A stretch of DNA of 64,000 nucleotides from Tretioscincus oriximinensis (Eukaryota > Chordata > Lepidosauria > Squamata > Gymnophthalmidae): assembly GCA_022410635.1 (NCBI GenBank), contig JAJVDF010000019.1, positions 1,522,091-1,586,090 of the forward strand. Direction: 5' to 3'. A model generated the notes under the pieces. That model was not told the origin of the DNA. It searched no databases and saw only the letters and a list, made by a program, of their open reading frames with translations. This document shows, in pieces, positions 37,185 through 49,321 of the stretch. How positions within the stretch are numbered: the first letter of the stretch is position 1; every line of letters begins with the position of its first letter. The position numbers and the translations under genes were made by a program.

Positions 37185-37488
37185 ACTAAAAGAAAACCAA
37201 ATCAGTTGATACTAGGGGAAATCAACCCTGACTGCTCATTGGAATGACAAACATGAAGTTGAAGATAAAATACTTTGACCACATAATGAAGAGACAAGGC
37301 TCTCTGGAAAAGACCCTGATGGTGGCAGAAACTGATGGCAAGAGGAGAAGGAGGTGGCCAAGAATGAGATGGAAAGATAGTGTCATGAAAGCAACAAATA
37401 TGAGCTTGGGAAGAGTTTGGCAGTAGAAGATAGGAGGGTTATGGTCCATGGGATCATAAAGAATCAACACAACTAAACTAAACAACAT
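37185..37488 (+). mobile_element. BovB/RTE LINE 3' end
   Basis: This matches the well-known BovB 3' region: aaatcaaccctgactgctca ttgga, agacaaggctctctggaaaa gaccctgatg, and a coding remnant LEKTLMVAETDGKRRRRWPR ending at a TAG near 37424. It continues atggtccatgggatcataaa and closes in AACTAAACTAAACAAC. The C-terminal part of the reverse-transcriptase ORF and the 3'UTR are present; the rest is lost. BovB is abundant in squamates. Confidence 0.88.
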
Positions 37489-37789
37489 CAATAATGCAAA
37501 GTAAAATTAAAGTAGCTCCTGCTTCACTTACTTCCAATTTAGAATTACCACGTAAAACTGGGATAGGGGTTTTGAAGCTTTAACGGGTACAGGAACAGGA
37601 ATTTTCACCAGGTATAATATGAAATGAAGTTGGGAGGCACCCTGTCCTGGATGAGGTAGAGCTGCCCTATAAGGGTTAGGTGCAAAATCTGGACTCTGTG
37701 CTGACACTTGAAAATCAGGTGGCAGCGATGGCCATGAGTGCCTACTTCCAGTTAAGTCTGGTTCGCCAGTTACAGCCACTATTTAACAG

Positions 37790-38695
37790 GGATGAGTTTG
37801 CCACAGTGATCCATGCTCTGTTAACCTAGATTGGACTTTTGTAATGTACTCTATATGGGTCTGCCCTTGAAAAAGGTTCGGAAACTGTAGTTGGTGCAGA
37901 GTGCAGCAACTAGACTGCTGGCTGGAACAACTGGCTGGACACATATCTTGCCGATCTTGAAGGAGCTGTTCGAACTTGAAGGAGAAGTTACCAATCCACT
38001 ATTGCGCCCAATTCAAAGTGCTAACTTTAACTTAAAGGTCCTAAATAACTTGGGCCCCAAATACCTAAAGAAATGTCTTCTCCCCTACCAATCTGTCCAT
38101 CATTTAAGGGGAAAGCCAGTTTGGTGTAGTGGCTACGGTGCTGTACTCACATCTGGTAGTCCCCCGGTTCGATTCCCCACTCCTCCATGAAAGCCAGCTG
38201 GGTGACCTTGGGCCAGTCACTGTTCTTTAGAACTCTCTCAGCCCCACCTTCCTCACAGGGTGTCTGTTGTGGAGAGAGCAACAAAAGCTATGTGCGCCAC
38301 CTTATGGTTGGCCACCCTGAGACCTTTGGGTATAGGGTGGGATATAAGTACAAATAAATAAATAAAATTAAGATCTGCAGGGGAAGCCCTCCTGGTTGCA
38401 CCATGTCTCTCAATAGCAAATGGAGTGAAAACCTGGGGCATGGCCTTCTAGGTGGTTGCCCCCAGTTTATGGAATAGTCCCTCCCCTCATGGTTCATCAG
38501 TCACCATCATTGTATTCGTTTAGATCTCTGAAGCACACCTTTTTAACCTGGCCTTTGGTTGAAGAAATACCACTTGTTTTCCCACCTTCAGATACTGTTT
38601 TGATACTATTTAATATGTCAATTTTGTATTGTTGTTTTTATAGTTGGTCACCCTCAGACCTTTGGGTATAGACAAGTATAAACAAATATTTTTTT
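37790..38695 (+). mobile_element. L2-type LINE 3' part, interrupted by a SINE
   Basis: A broken frame resembles the L2 ORF2 C-terminus (for example KVLNNLGPKYLKKCLLPYQ at about 38031-38087), and continues after the inserted SINE (from 38373) as SAGEALLVAPCLSIANG-like coding. The tail is ggtcaccctcagacctttgg gtataga and ends A/T-rich. Stops and indels mark it as old. Confidence 0.82.
38109..38367 (+). mobile_element. Sauria-type tRNA SINE nested in the L2 LINE
   Basis: The tRNA-derived promoter head has an A box (ggtgtagtggctacgg) and a canonical B box (ggttcgattcc, about 38166-38176). The Sauria SINE body reads gccagctgggtgaccttggg, cagtcactgtt, ctctctcagccccacc, cacagggtgtctgttgtgg. The tail (ggccaccctgagacctttgg gtataggg, then AAATAAATAAATAAA) matches the tail of the surrounding L2. 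Short TTAAG repeats flank it (38104-38108 and 38368-38372). Confidence 0.9.
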
Positions 38696-38699
38696 AAAA

Positions 38700-41530
38700 G
38701 AAATGCCTGCATCTGGGATTTTTTTTTTCACACGTAACTAAAGCTGCAGAACTCTAGTCCTGATTTTATTTGGTAACTCTATTCCAACTCACTTTACAAA
38801 TAATGTCTTGGAAGAGTCTTTCTTTTTTAAAAAAAGTATCTCTTGGTCATAGTTATAAATAATGTTCATGAACGACAAGTTTCAAAAAATGATTTACACT
38901 TACAGGGAAAATAGCACAATCTTTATATTCAAGTATTCCACCTGCATGCAAAAACAGAGGTCTATAGATTTCTTGCAAGTACAACAGAAAATCCAGACAG
39001 AATAATTACATCCTAAGAACACAAGCAGGCTATGCTATTTTCGTACGATGATATCAGCTTTGAAAGGCCCGAAGTGGCTATAAGAATCCAATTTGTTGTT
39101 GTTGTTGGCACCAATAACTTCTTAAAAATCAAGAAACCTTAGGAGAAAGCTATGCTTTGTGCGGCACTGTTAATAACATATTATCTTGTCTTAATCTACA
39201 ATTTCTATTAACGGAACAAAAGGTGTCCCAATTAAACAGAACTTCCCAATTAACAGCCACACTGATAATCTGAAAAAGGGATGGAGAAAGCTATAACCTG
39301 AATCTCTGGGGATTTTTCTGGAAAAACCTTCAGCTATCTAATTACAACAAGGGTAAAGATAATAGAAAACAACTCAGGGACTCAATCCAATACTTGGAAA
39401 CCCAAACATTTATGTATAATTACTGGCCTAAGCCATTCTTTATGTTTTCTGCCTTAAATATGAGATTGCAAGCAGGAACCATGAAATGTAAATATGTGAG
39501 GATTCTTTCAGGCAAGTAATCAAGAAAGAAAAGCATCGAAATTATAGACGCTGGCCTAAGTCTTATTTGCTTTTCATTCTGTCCATTAGTTAAGCAACAG
39601 AAAGATAGCAAAGCACTCCAGAAAAGTTAAATTACAGAGGTCTGGATAATGACCTGATTTAATTTTTCCCACATTCCACAAAGTGACTCCTGCAATTTGA
39701 ACCAATGACTCTGAAAGTTCGTTCCAATTTTATGATTCTATACTTATCTTTCAAACTATTTTGAGGGCTGTTTTTGCTCTTAATGTGGATATAGTCACAT
39801 AAATACTGGTTGGATACAGCAATTTTTGTAAAAGTATAACGTATATATTCCAAATAAATACAATTAGCACAAATTTATCCTAACCATTGGTTTCCAATTT
39901 TTAGGCACTGTAATTGTCCAGAATGAAATTCAGGAATAACTGAACTCTCTAAAAAAGTGATTTTATTCAACTATATGAATCAACAACAACTTATTTTACA
40001 GCATGAGGCTTTGAGTTCTTTTTTATGCATGTTCAGCTGTTTATCAACCAATTACGCTGTCAGTGTTAGATGAAAATGCAAATGAATAAACAAACAAAAT
40101 ACGCTTGCCATTTTGTATAAATCTAGTCACTGAACACTAGTAAGTGGTATGTAGAAGTATTCTCTTATAATGCTAGATTTGTATTATTAAGCCAGATTAA
40201 TATGCTTGCTTTTAAAACAAAAATTATATATTTCTTAGCCAAATACTGCAGATGCATCCAAATATTTTCCACTCACAGGCAGCCAAAACCTTTCTTGGAT
40301 TCCTTTACCTCCAACCATCCCTTAATTACACTGCTCCTGTAACCACAGTCTTCTGTTTCCCTGAAAACAATTTAACACACCGGGACAGAAGCAATAGTCT
40401 ATAATTCATGGCTGTTATACACTACTCTATTCTGCTTCCCTCCAGCAAAAAGAATATAACCATCCTGAAATACTTTGCAGAGCTCATGTAATCCCAGTTC
40501 CTTCAGCCACAGTTTTACACAAAGCTGCCCTACTCTTGTAAAGTGTGTGTATTAATCATGGACTTCTGCACTGTGACAAAATAGTTTTAAATGAAAAAAC
40601 AAACAGAAAAGGTATCATTTTTAATTTGTTTTTGTAGCAGATAAGATCAGAATTTAAAATATCACAAATTGTGCCTGGATTTTTGAAGCACATTAATAGC
40701 ACATACTACAGTAAAAAAATATTAAACCCCCTCAAATTTGCAATAATTTCTCTGTTAGGGAAAACCATTTCAAGGAAGAAGGCAGGCAGGCAGTATCTTT
40801 AGAGTCTGAATGAATAGGAGACTTAACTGGCTAGTTATAGTGATGGTGGTGATTAAAAGTGCTATTTAAAGTTATTATGAGGGATTTTAAATGAAGTTTA
40901 CAAACCTTTCAGTAGAGGGAGGACTTTGGGATATCTCTCACAGTGGGATGCTACTGATCTCAAGGTATGAATTGGTTACAAATCTCAGAAGAAAGAATTT
41001 GCAAGAATTTTCCATATTAAATCATCATTATCTCACCAAACTAAAATGTACCAGCAGTGTCACATTCTAGTTAATCTAGCAAAAGGGTCTCCTAGCACTT
41101 TAGAGACTGCTACATAAAGAGTACTTCCCTAGCTCATAGTTTACCTTGCTATTCCTTTCACTTCATGGTCACCATAAGCTTCTACCTTAAGCTTGTCCTG
41201 AAGCATTCCCTAGCTATGTCATCGCATGGAATGCCCCATAAAGCGTTGCTGCGATTGCCTGACTACAATCCCCAGCATTCTCTGCAAGCCTGCCCACAAT
41301 TCCTAAGCATTCTTTGCAAGTCAAGAGCCAATGAACTGTTACTCATGAGATTTGCCAAGTTAAAATTGCTGAAGGCCTCCATAAAGCTGCTATTTGATTT
41401 TACAAAATGGCTGATGCTGAATTGCACAGTGGCTAGATATTCTGTAATAATTCACCCTTTTTAACAAGTGGATCTTGCATGACTTTGTGGGGGGGACTGA
41501 TACTTTGGGGATGTGGCCATAGTCTGTCCC
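38700..41530. other. Unique AT-rich intronic sequence
   Basis: 2.8 kb with no supported gene or clear repeat. Confidence 0.5.
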
Positions 41531-41533
41531 CTA

Positions 41534-41640
41534 GCATCTGAAAAATAGACTTGCCTTTGAAAGTTCATACCAACTACCTTTTTCTTCTTAATTTTTAAAA
41601 TACAATGAGAACCCCTTACTAGATTTTCTGGGCCCATGAT
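41534..41640 (+). repeat. Dispersed stem-GAAA repeat, decayed copy
   Basis: gcatctgaaaaatagacttg, then ctttgaaagttcatacc, caactacctttt and accccttactagattttc. Aligns along its length with 35452 and 45427 but with a damaged CTGAAGA box. Confidence 0.5.
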
Positions 41641-41875
41641 TATTCTTCAAAATGTCACATTCTATTTAAATAATTTATTTTGTGTGTGTGGAGTTCCCAC
41701 CTGCCCTTTTCATATGCTTTTCAGCCTCTTTTACCTTTTCCTTCATGGTCTCCGCATGCCTTTTTATTCACAGAGGTTATTATTCCCAAAACTCTAGTCT
41801 AGAGTTAACATTCAAACCATAATTAACATTTCATTAAACAGAAGAATGGCTTTTTCTGCACTAACCCTTTTTCTG

Positions 41876-42195
41876 GACCATGGATAGCTCATTCGCTAAG
41901 TAATCCGTCTCTCATTTGGGAGATCAGGTTTCGAAGCCCTGTGTCGGGCATGGGAAGGGGTGAGCACCTTCCACTAGCCTGTGGCTCTAGCCAAGTCAGC
42001 TATTCGAAAGCATGAACTGCAAGAAATTTCAACTGACTGCAAGTAGATACAGCCGGGTGGGGAAGATAGAATGTAAGCCTTCGGGCAAAAATACCCTTGT
42101 AAGCCACTTTTAGTCCCTTTGAAATGTGAGAAAAGCGTGGTATAAGAACCCAGTTCTTCTTCTTCCTTTTCTTCTTCCTTTTCTTCTTCTTCTTC
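41876..42195 (+). mobile_element. tRNA-headed SINE
   Basis: Head tggatagctcattcgctaag with B-box-like ggtttcgaagccc; body gggtgagcaccttccactag, gctattcgaaagcatgaact, actgcaagtagatac, ggtggggaagatagaatg; tail cttgtaagccacttttagtc then a CTT-rich end. Same family as 14724, 46112, 47185 and 51590. Confidence 0.85.
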
Positions 42196-42795
42196 AAATA
42201 TTGAAATAAGGACTAATCATCTGCAGGCTAGTGTGGAGATTATGTCAGGTTTCAAACTGGCATGTGGATCACAGGCTCCTATACCATTATAGAACATAAA
42301 ATAACACTCAGTTCGTAAAGGGCCTGTGTTTTATCAATATATCAATTATTAATTTTGTGATTTTTTTTTAATTAGATTGGGATGCTTGACCTACCTGGTC
42401 CTCTGAAGTTGGGTAACACCCTTACCCCGTCTAAAAGTAATTCATACCAAATTTAATGCTATATTTGTCTTGGTTTCAGATAATGCTTTTATCTCCTGAG
42501 TATGTGTGTGTAAAATTTATTGACTCTGCAATATTGCTATTGACTTGAATACTTCTAGAGAAAATTAAATTGCACGGAAGCTTCTCTGTGTAGTTTTCTT
42601 TTGCAGTACTTTAGAACTCATAAAGATGGCTGGAATGTTAGTTTATATATACTAAATCATTATTGCTCTCATCACTTATACAACCCTAATATACAAATAT
42701 TTATATATTTAAAGAGAAGGAAACTTTTAAAAAAATAATATAGCTATATATGACAAAAGGAACAATAAAAAAGGCATGTCCTGTATGAAATCAAG

Positions 42796-42832
42796 GCCAC
42801 TGAAGAAGACCATTGGTTGAAACGTGTCTGGC
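42796..42832 (+). ncRNA. Hammerhead-ribozyme-like core
   Basis: In order: GCCA (42796-42799), CTGAAGA (42800-42806), one extra A, a short stem-loop (ACC/GGT), GAAA (42819-42822), C-GT-GTC, then TGGC (42829-42832). GCCA pairs with TGGC as stem I, AC with GT as a two-base stem III, and cleavage would fall after C42828. Penelope-like retroelements are known to encode hammerheads with very short stem III. The extra A before stem II and the weak stem II are departures from canon, so activity is uncertain. The motif lies in a recurrent repeat context. Confidence 0.4.
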
Positions 42833-43117
42833 ATTCCACGGGCTCTACACTTCATCCACACTGTCTGGATTCCACTTGGACTCACAGATTATATTCTCTT
42901 CTACTTTGTCCAGAGATAAACTGTGTCCAGGTTCTCTATTTGTTATTTCTCTTTACAGCCATTTTTGTCACGTTACACACACAATTATTTTGGTATTTTT
43001 TACCCATGAAATCTGTTAAGAATTTCCTTCACAAAATACAATTTGTTGTCTTTCCTTCAAAAAACTTCCAATTGTTTCCAAATTACAAAACCTCAAAATT
43101 TAAAAAACCCAATAGTA

Positions 43118-43324
43118 TCAACAGCTACTAGGATGGGTATGTTGATACTACCTCTGGAGTGGAAAAACAGGCAGTATTTATGATTTGCAGGGAAGCAAGA
43201 ACAGATGAAGGTTTTCCCTTCTGCTTAAGACTGATCTAGTGCGATTGGTGGCCCATGTATGAGCAGAATGGTGGACTAGATGGGCTATGGCCCAGTTCAG
43301 CAGGAGTCCTCTTATGTTCTTAAG
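43118..43324 (+). mobile_element. CR1 LINE 3' end
   Basis: agctactaggatgggtatgt, ggaaaaacaggcagta, gatttgcagggaagcaagaa, tggactagatgggctatggc and CTTATGTTCTTAAG at the end. 3'UTR only. Confidence 0.85.
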
Positions 43325-43329
43325 TTGTT

Positions 43330-44395
43330 CTTCAGAATGGATGATCTATTGTCCTACCAATACAAATTGATTTCCTGTAAAAACCTTTCTCTTGAAACTA
43401 TTGTTCATAGAGTTTTTTTAACCCAGTGGCTAATAATCCTTTTAAGAGCAAGGTGCTGGAGAAATTTATGGCTACTCAAGTATAAGCATACTTGAAGGAA
43501 ATCTCAATTTCAATCCAATTTCAAGCAGAAGTATAGCATTGAGATTGCCATAATAGCCCTGGTGGGTGCACTTTACTGGGATAAGGGGAGGAGCAATAAA
43601 ACCTTATTGATTCTCCTTTATATTTTAGTGGCTTTTCATACCACCAACCATATCATTTTGACAGTGTAACTTTAAGGACTTTGACTTGGAGACATTGTTC
43701 TACAGCGTTGTTTCTCCTTGTTTTTAAAACAATGGATGCAGCAGTATTGACTTGTTTGATCCATTATTTATTTTTATTCTAAAATTATTATACAGTTCCC
43801 AACACTATATAACAAATATTGTACTGTTTTACGATAAGACATTAAGCTTTTCATTTTCCATATTTATGGCTTGTGGCTAAATAATATGTTATTGTAGAAT
43901 TTTGCATATTACAACAAAACATTATCAATGTTTTACACATAATCATTAAACCAACATAATTTCATGTCTGTGTTGTATTTTAGCTTGCCATATTATAATG
44001 AATAACTTCTCCGACCATGAGTAGCCTTGGGAATCAATAGAAACATTATGTTTTTCATGACTTTGATCTTGTCTTCTGCTTGACTGTAGCTTACCTGTGG
44101 CATAACACTTCTAAAATTGAAAAAAAATGAACAAAGTAGAAGAAATAAATGTTAAGAATATTAATTATTTGCACAACTGTTGACTAATCCTAATCCATTT
44201 TAATGCAAGATTATGCTGATTGTTCATTGATCCACAAATAAACATCTAATCCATGTTGAAGTCTGCACTTAGCATAAGGCTGGCAAATCCCTATACTCAG
44301 ATGAAATTGAGAATAAAACCCAGAAGAGTCAAAATCATAGTGTTTGCATAAATGCTATGAGTCATTATTTTATCTTAAAGCAAGGATGTATAAGT
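43330..44395. other. Unique AT-rich intronic sequence
   Basis: No supported gene or repeat. Confidence 0.5.
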
Positions 44396-44397
44396 GA

Positions 44398-44520
44398 TAG
44401 CCCTCCTAATGTTCCTGAACTATAACTTCAAGCTCTCCGTTTTGTTGAACAAGTTGAACAGAATGCTGGAAAATTGTAGTTAAGGAACATCTGAAGGGCT
44501 ACCAGTTAGATACCCTTACC
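44398..44520. mobile_element. Decayed copy of the 21123 hAT MITE
   Basis: tagccctcctaatgttcctg aactataact on the left and gtagttaaggaacatctgaa gggctaccagtta on the right match the two arms of the 157-bp palindrome, with many substitutions. Confidence 0.65.
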
Positions 44521-44579
44521 TTAAAGGCTGATTTTTGCTTCATAATGTAAAGTTGTATGACTGAAAAAACACAGAAAAG

Positions 44580-45080
44580 GGCTGATCAGAAAGACCAAGG
44601 AGTTGAAATATTACCCTTATGAAATCAAGCTTCATCATCAAGCCTCCACTGGTATGGAATTGAAAGACATTGGTTAAGAGGGGAAATGTCTAAAATCATG
44701 GTTGGTGTGAAAGGATAAATAGAGAAAAATATTTCTCTATCACATAGTAAAGCAGGGGGCACACTAGGAAGCTGATCGACAGGAGAGCTAGGAAAAAATA
44801 TACAGATAATCTATTCATAATTGAATTCATTAGCAGAAGGGATACTGAGTGCAAACAACCTGGATGGCTTTAAGAAAGGGACAAACAAATTCATGAAGGT
44901 CATGCTTAAAATAGATGCCAAGTTACTGCCTCCAGATTAGAAAAAAATGCCTCCAAGAAGGTAATTTGAGGGAATTGAGGAAAAGTGAAGGCTTTGCCTT
45001 ATGATTCAGAAACAATTGGTGGGATAGAGTGTGAGATAGGATGTTTAATTAGATGACAGGACTCTTATATTCTAGAGAAG
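44580..45080 (+). mobile_element. Old, diverged CR1 3' fragment
   Basis: agaccaaggagttgaaatat, tatttctctatcacatagta, gcagggggcacac, and cctggatggctttaagaaag correspond in order to the CR1 ORF2 end and 3'UTR at 20.2 kb, but the frame is destroyed. Confidence 0.7.
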
Positions 45081-45426
45081 CTATCATCAGTACTTGGCCA
45101 GAATTTGGCTAGTGTAGAAACGTTCAGTATGATGTTCACCAGCAACCAATCTGAAAGATTGGACCTGTGATCTTCTGCGATCTTCAATTCCTGTTATGCA
45201 CAAAAAGAGACACACAGAGAAATGCATTCATGTGTGTAGAGGAGAAGCCTAGAACTCAAAATTATTCTAGTATAGTTGATCTGTTTTTAAAAAAGGTTTG
45301 ATACATTATTTGCCTTCGCACATCTGGCTGATGGAATATTCCATACAATAATGATGAAAAGATCATGTTTACAAACAGCCACAGTACTGAAGAAAGTTGG
45401 AAGAAAGACAAGGTAGGGTCTTCAGA

Positions 45427-45535
45427 TGCCTGAAGAGGCAGACTTGTCTATGAAAGCTCAAGCCACCTACCTTCCTTTTGCTCCATAGTGCTACAAGCCC
45501 CCTTTACTGAACTTTGTGAACAAAGATTAACACGG
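45427..45535 (+). repeat. Dispersed stem-GAAA repeat copy
   Basis: GCCTGAAGAGGCAGACTTGT, then CTATGAAAGCTCAAGCC, acctaccttccttttgct, gtgctacaagccccc. The AGAC-TT-GTCT stem between CTGAAGA and GAAAG is intact. Confidence 0.62.
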
Positions 45536-46111
45536 TTATTTCTTTGAAATCTACCACTATGACGAACATGCCTTTCTTCATGTTCCAAGCCTTGAAACGT
45601 ACTTGCTCATCGTCAGCATTTTCATCTTCATTTCTCCCAGTAGAAAGCTCCTTCTTTTTTGATTTCCCAGTATGAGATCTTGAATTATTTTCTTCCTTTC
45701 AGCTTTACATTTGGCTAGTGTTGGGTTTGAATTTCCAGCTCACATTTGGCTTTTTGTTTCTGCTCTAAAAGCCACTGACTTATTCTTAAGAAGACCATAG
45801 CATGTCCGCATTACTCTAATGTCATGCAAACTGTCCATCTCTGCTCCCCTTGCCAGCTCCTGTGCTCTCCTGCCAAGTTGTCAGGCTTCTCTGTTTGACA
45901 CTGTACTCAACTAATGGAAAGCAGCCAAATGACAGTACCTTTCCAATATTAATACCCAACATACCTAGCTCTTGTAAGCTGTTTAAGCCCTGTTAGAATA
46001 ACAGGGACAGAAAGCTGTTCAACTACATTTGTCATCATATTCATTATGATCTAACATGTTCATTTTAGACTTTAAAGAAAGACTTTTATCAGGAATTTTG
46101 CCACTTTTGTG

Positions 46112-46398
46112 ATGCACAACTGGCTCAGAGGTTAAGAGACAGTCTTTCGTGCAAGAGATCCATTCTGAAAGTCTTGTGTCAGCTGTGGTGAGTGCCTTCT
46201 ACTGACCTAAGCTTTAGCCAACTCAGCTGTTCAAAAGAGATTTGCAAAGTACATTTCAAATAGGGTAATGAGTACCACCACTGGTGGGGAAGATAGAATA
46301 AATATAAACCTTGGGCAAAAATTAAACTTGTAAGTCGCTCCGAGTCCCTTGGGTGAGAAGGGCAGAGTATAAAAACAAGATTCATCGTCTTCTTTATT
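46112..46398 (+). mobile_element. tRNA-headed SINE
   Basis: Head caactggctcagaggttaag; body ggtgagtgccttctactgac, gctttagccaactcagctg, tggtggggaagatagaa; tail cttgtaagtcgctccgagtc and ccttgggtgagaagggcaga, ending in a TTC-rich run. Confidence 0.82.
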
Positions 46399-47184
46399 GC
46401 TACTTTCACTTACTTGCTCTGCATATAGAGCTGACAACCTAGGTCTCCCCAATGTTATTGTTCTCTGTAGTATTTTTTGTATATGTTTTTATGTTTCTGG
46501 TGTCAGCAATATGGCCATTTTGATTAAACAATAAATATAAATCTATTTCAGGAATGAGAACTAAGTGGTTTCCAGGGAGATGGTCTTCCATATTCTTGAT
46601 TTATAATGGACATTTATTTCTTCATACTTTCACCTACAATCCACAAATATTTCACTGACCACTAATAAAATAACATTGCCTTGAGTTAGGACCGTCAATT
46701 CTGCCATTGTTTTAATAGTTTTGTTAATCACTTAAATCAGTTAATTTATATTGTCTTTCTTCTGCTCAGCCTTTTTTTCTTCCAAAATTTAATATGAAAG
46801 TTCTTCTATGAAATGAAGAAAAAAATTAATATAAAATATTAAAACTATATTATTCAAAATGCAGAGAGTAAAAACATTAAGATAAAGTTGTATACTGTCT
46901 TCCAACATTAAAGAAATTTAGCATTTATTTAAGCATAGCGCAGGGGTTGTGGAATTTCTGGGNTTTTCTTCCTGATTTTTTTCTTAATTTTTTATTCTCT
47001 TAATTTCTATGTGTTTTAAGTTTCTTTTGTGTGTTGTGTTGATAGTTGGATTGTGCATTGTTGTAAAAATACCCTCACAAAAAGTCTTTCTGATTATCCT
47101 AGCCTTTGGACTAGGATATAAGCTTTTCTTTCTTTCTCCCTGCCTTATTTTTTCATTAACTGATTCTGAGTATTTTTATTAGCA

Positions 47185-47452
47185 GGTACAGATAGCTCAG
47201 TCGCTAAGGAGACAGTTTCTCATCTGGGAGATCAGGTTTTGTACCTGTGTTGGACACGGGGAGGGGTGAGCACCTTCGACTAGTCTATACCTCTAGCCAA
47301 CCCAGCTATTCGAAAGCATAAATTGCAAGAAATTGCAACTGACTGCAAGTAGATACATGGGAATCATCACAGCCTGGTGGGGAAGATAGAATGCAAGCCT
47401 TCAGGCAAAATACCCTTCTTCTTCTTCTCCCACTCCTCCTCCTCCTTCTTTT
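47185..47452 (+). mobile_element. tRNA-headed SINE
   Basis: Head gatagctcagtcgctaagga; body ggggtgagcaccttcgacta, gctattcgaaagcataaatt, ggtggggaagatagaatgc; it ends early in ATACCCTTCTTCTTC and a CT-rich run, lacking most of the usual tail. Confidence 0.82.
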
Positions 47453-47664
47453 TAGAGTTCCACAGAAGATTCAAGCAAATTTCTTATCGTTTCTCTAAAT
47501 GCCAGAAGCTATTAAAGAGATATTGAGACACCACAGTAAGAAACAGGTATACGAGTTTTGTTTCCATATGGATTATGCTATTTATCATGAACCTAGGAAC
47601 AGCATCTATAGTAAGTCATACATACGGAACAATGTTGTTTTTTTAAAAAAAGAATTTGCTTTAT

Positions 47665-47690
47665 ATCATCATCATCATCATCATAGCCTT
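47665..47690. repeat. ATC microsatellite
   Basis: Short run of ATC/TCA units. Confidence 0.85.
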
Positions 47691-48994
47691 TATTGGCATA
47701 AAAAGAAGAAAGACATCCAACGCAAGAAACAAACCAAATTTGCTTTATATATCAAGCTACCAACCCAACTTGTCCTCTGTGTTATTTATATTTTTTAAAG
47801 ATTGCTTATGCTTGCCCCAAATGATGGACAAACGTGTTGTTGGGTGCCACTGAGTTGTGGATGACTGCAGGGTGACTGTATGGGCATCCCTATACCATTT
47901 CCTTGACATGGGTACAGTGGTGTTTGCCACACTGCCTACTTCTGGGGAGGTGCTAAATTAATGGGAATGAACACATTTTTGGTTAAAGATACGACCTTAA
48001 AAATCTTGTCAGCTTGCACCCTTAGTCAACTTTTTTTTTACAGTACAGTTCTGGGCTTGTTGAAACTGCCATGCACCATTTAAACTTCTGAGACTACAAG
48101 TTACTGTTCTGTTTCAGCTAACATAATGCTAAATTGAATCTGTATGTTCAGTCTTTTTTACAACATGCAAATATTGTTACCGTACTTCCCCTCTTTCATT
48201 AAAAACAGAAGTTTCATTGTTAATCTGCTTCTAAATCACACAAGCAGTATTTTCTAATTTGTATTTTCCTTTCCGTACAGAGGCAGTTTTTACCTTGTTT
48301 TATGTTTCTTATTAACAGCAAATACAAATAATGCCCAGTGGAGTACTGCTGTGACCTTTATTTTATTACAGTTTACAGATTTACAGAGAAACAACTAAAC
48401 TTCAATTTGAGTTTAAAGAGCCACAACAACTTTGAATTTGTCTGCTTTGATACAGCTCATGGAATATGACTGCATAAGCTTAATAAAAATTAATTCCCTT
48501 GGCACAAAGAACTCCTCTCTGAATAAATTGCTTTCTGAATATTGAAATGTTCAATAGATCACTTCAGTACAAATTAAAACTGAATACTGCACTGCTGATA
48601 TTTCAGGATATTAAAAATAATTTGGGAGAATATAAAAGTAATTCAAAAATTTAATATGTAAGACAAAAGTATTTTTAATAAACTTCTATTGTCATTCATT
48701 TCTGTACCTGACACAGGAATTTAGTGGGAAGCTGTCAAGTGCAAATTTGGAACTGGATTCTGGTTGATTTATTTTTCCCAATATGTTTTCACTCCTATGG
48801 AAAACAACTACATGGCATACACTTAGGATAATGCAAATGATGGAATATACAATTAGCAAAGGAACTATATTAGAATGCTCAGTTAATGTGGGCAGCTATT
48901 TCAGTCTGAACAAGGTCATTTTTGAACTCAGTCCTATTTTGTAATATGTCTCAAAATAGTGGCTGTCCGTCTATGCTTTCATCCATATCAACCT

Positions 48995-49321
48995 ACCTGC
49001 CTATGCCTTAAAATCTGCAGAACAGGCCTCCTGCTTGTGCCACCACTTTCAGTAGCAAAGGGGGTGGGAACTTGGGACAGGGTATTCTCAATGGTACCCC
49101 GCAGATTATAGGATAGTCTCCCCCTTGTGGTGCAGGGTGTATCTTGACATGTATATACCTGTGAAGATTTATCGCTTTAACTTGGCCTTTTGACTGAAGA
49201 GACAATTCTCTCTTTTCCACATTTGGACACTGTTATTTTTAATACATAATTTTTTTATCTTGATTTTATTAACTGCCCTGTGACTGTAGGGCAATATATA
49301 CGTATAAATAAATAAATAAAT
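48995..49321 (+). mobile_element. L2-type LINE 3' end
   Basis: aaatctgcagaacaggcctc ctgcttgtgcc matches the 38.38-kb L2 segment (atctgcaggggaagccctcc tggttgcacc). The tail ends gtgactgtagggcaatatat and AAATAAATAAATAAA. Confidence 0.75.

Noticed and set aside
37535..37680. Another TAGGGTTACCATA-type MITE (ttagaattaccacgtaaaac)
   Set aside because: Some resemblance to the 34361 element, partly in reverse order, but no second end or target duplication seen.
41876..47452. tRNA genes suggested by A and B box-like sequences
   Set aside because: They are heads of SINEs with shared bodies and tails, not free-standing tRNAs with acceptor stems.
47826..47960. Possible old amniote SINE/LINE piece (gttgttgggtgccactgagt)
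   Set aside because: Resembles a common repeat only loosely; too diverged to annotate.
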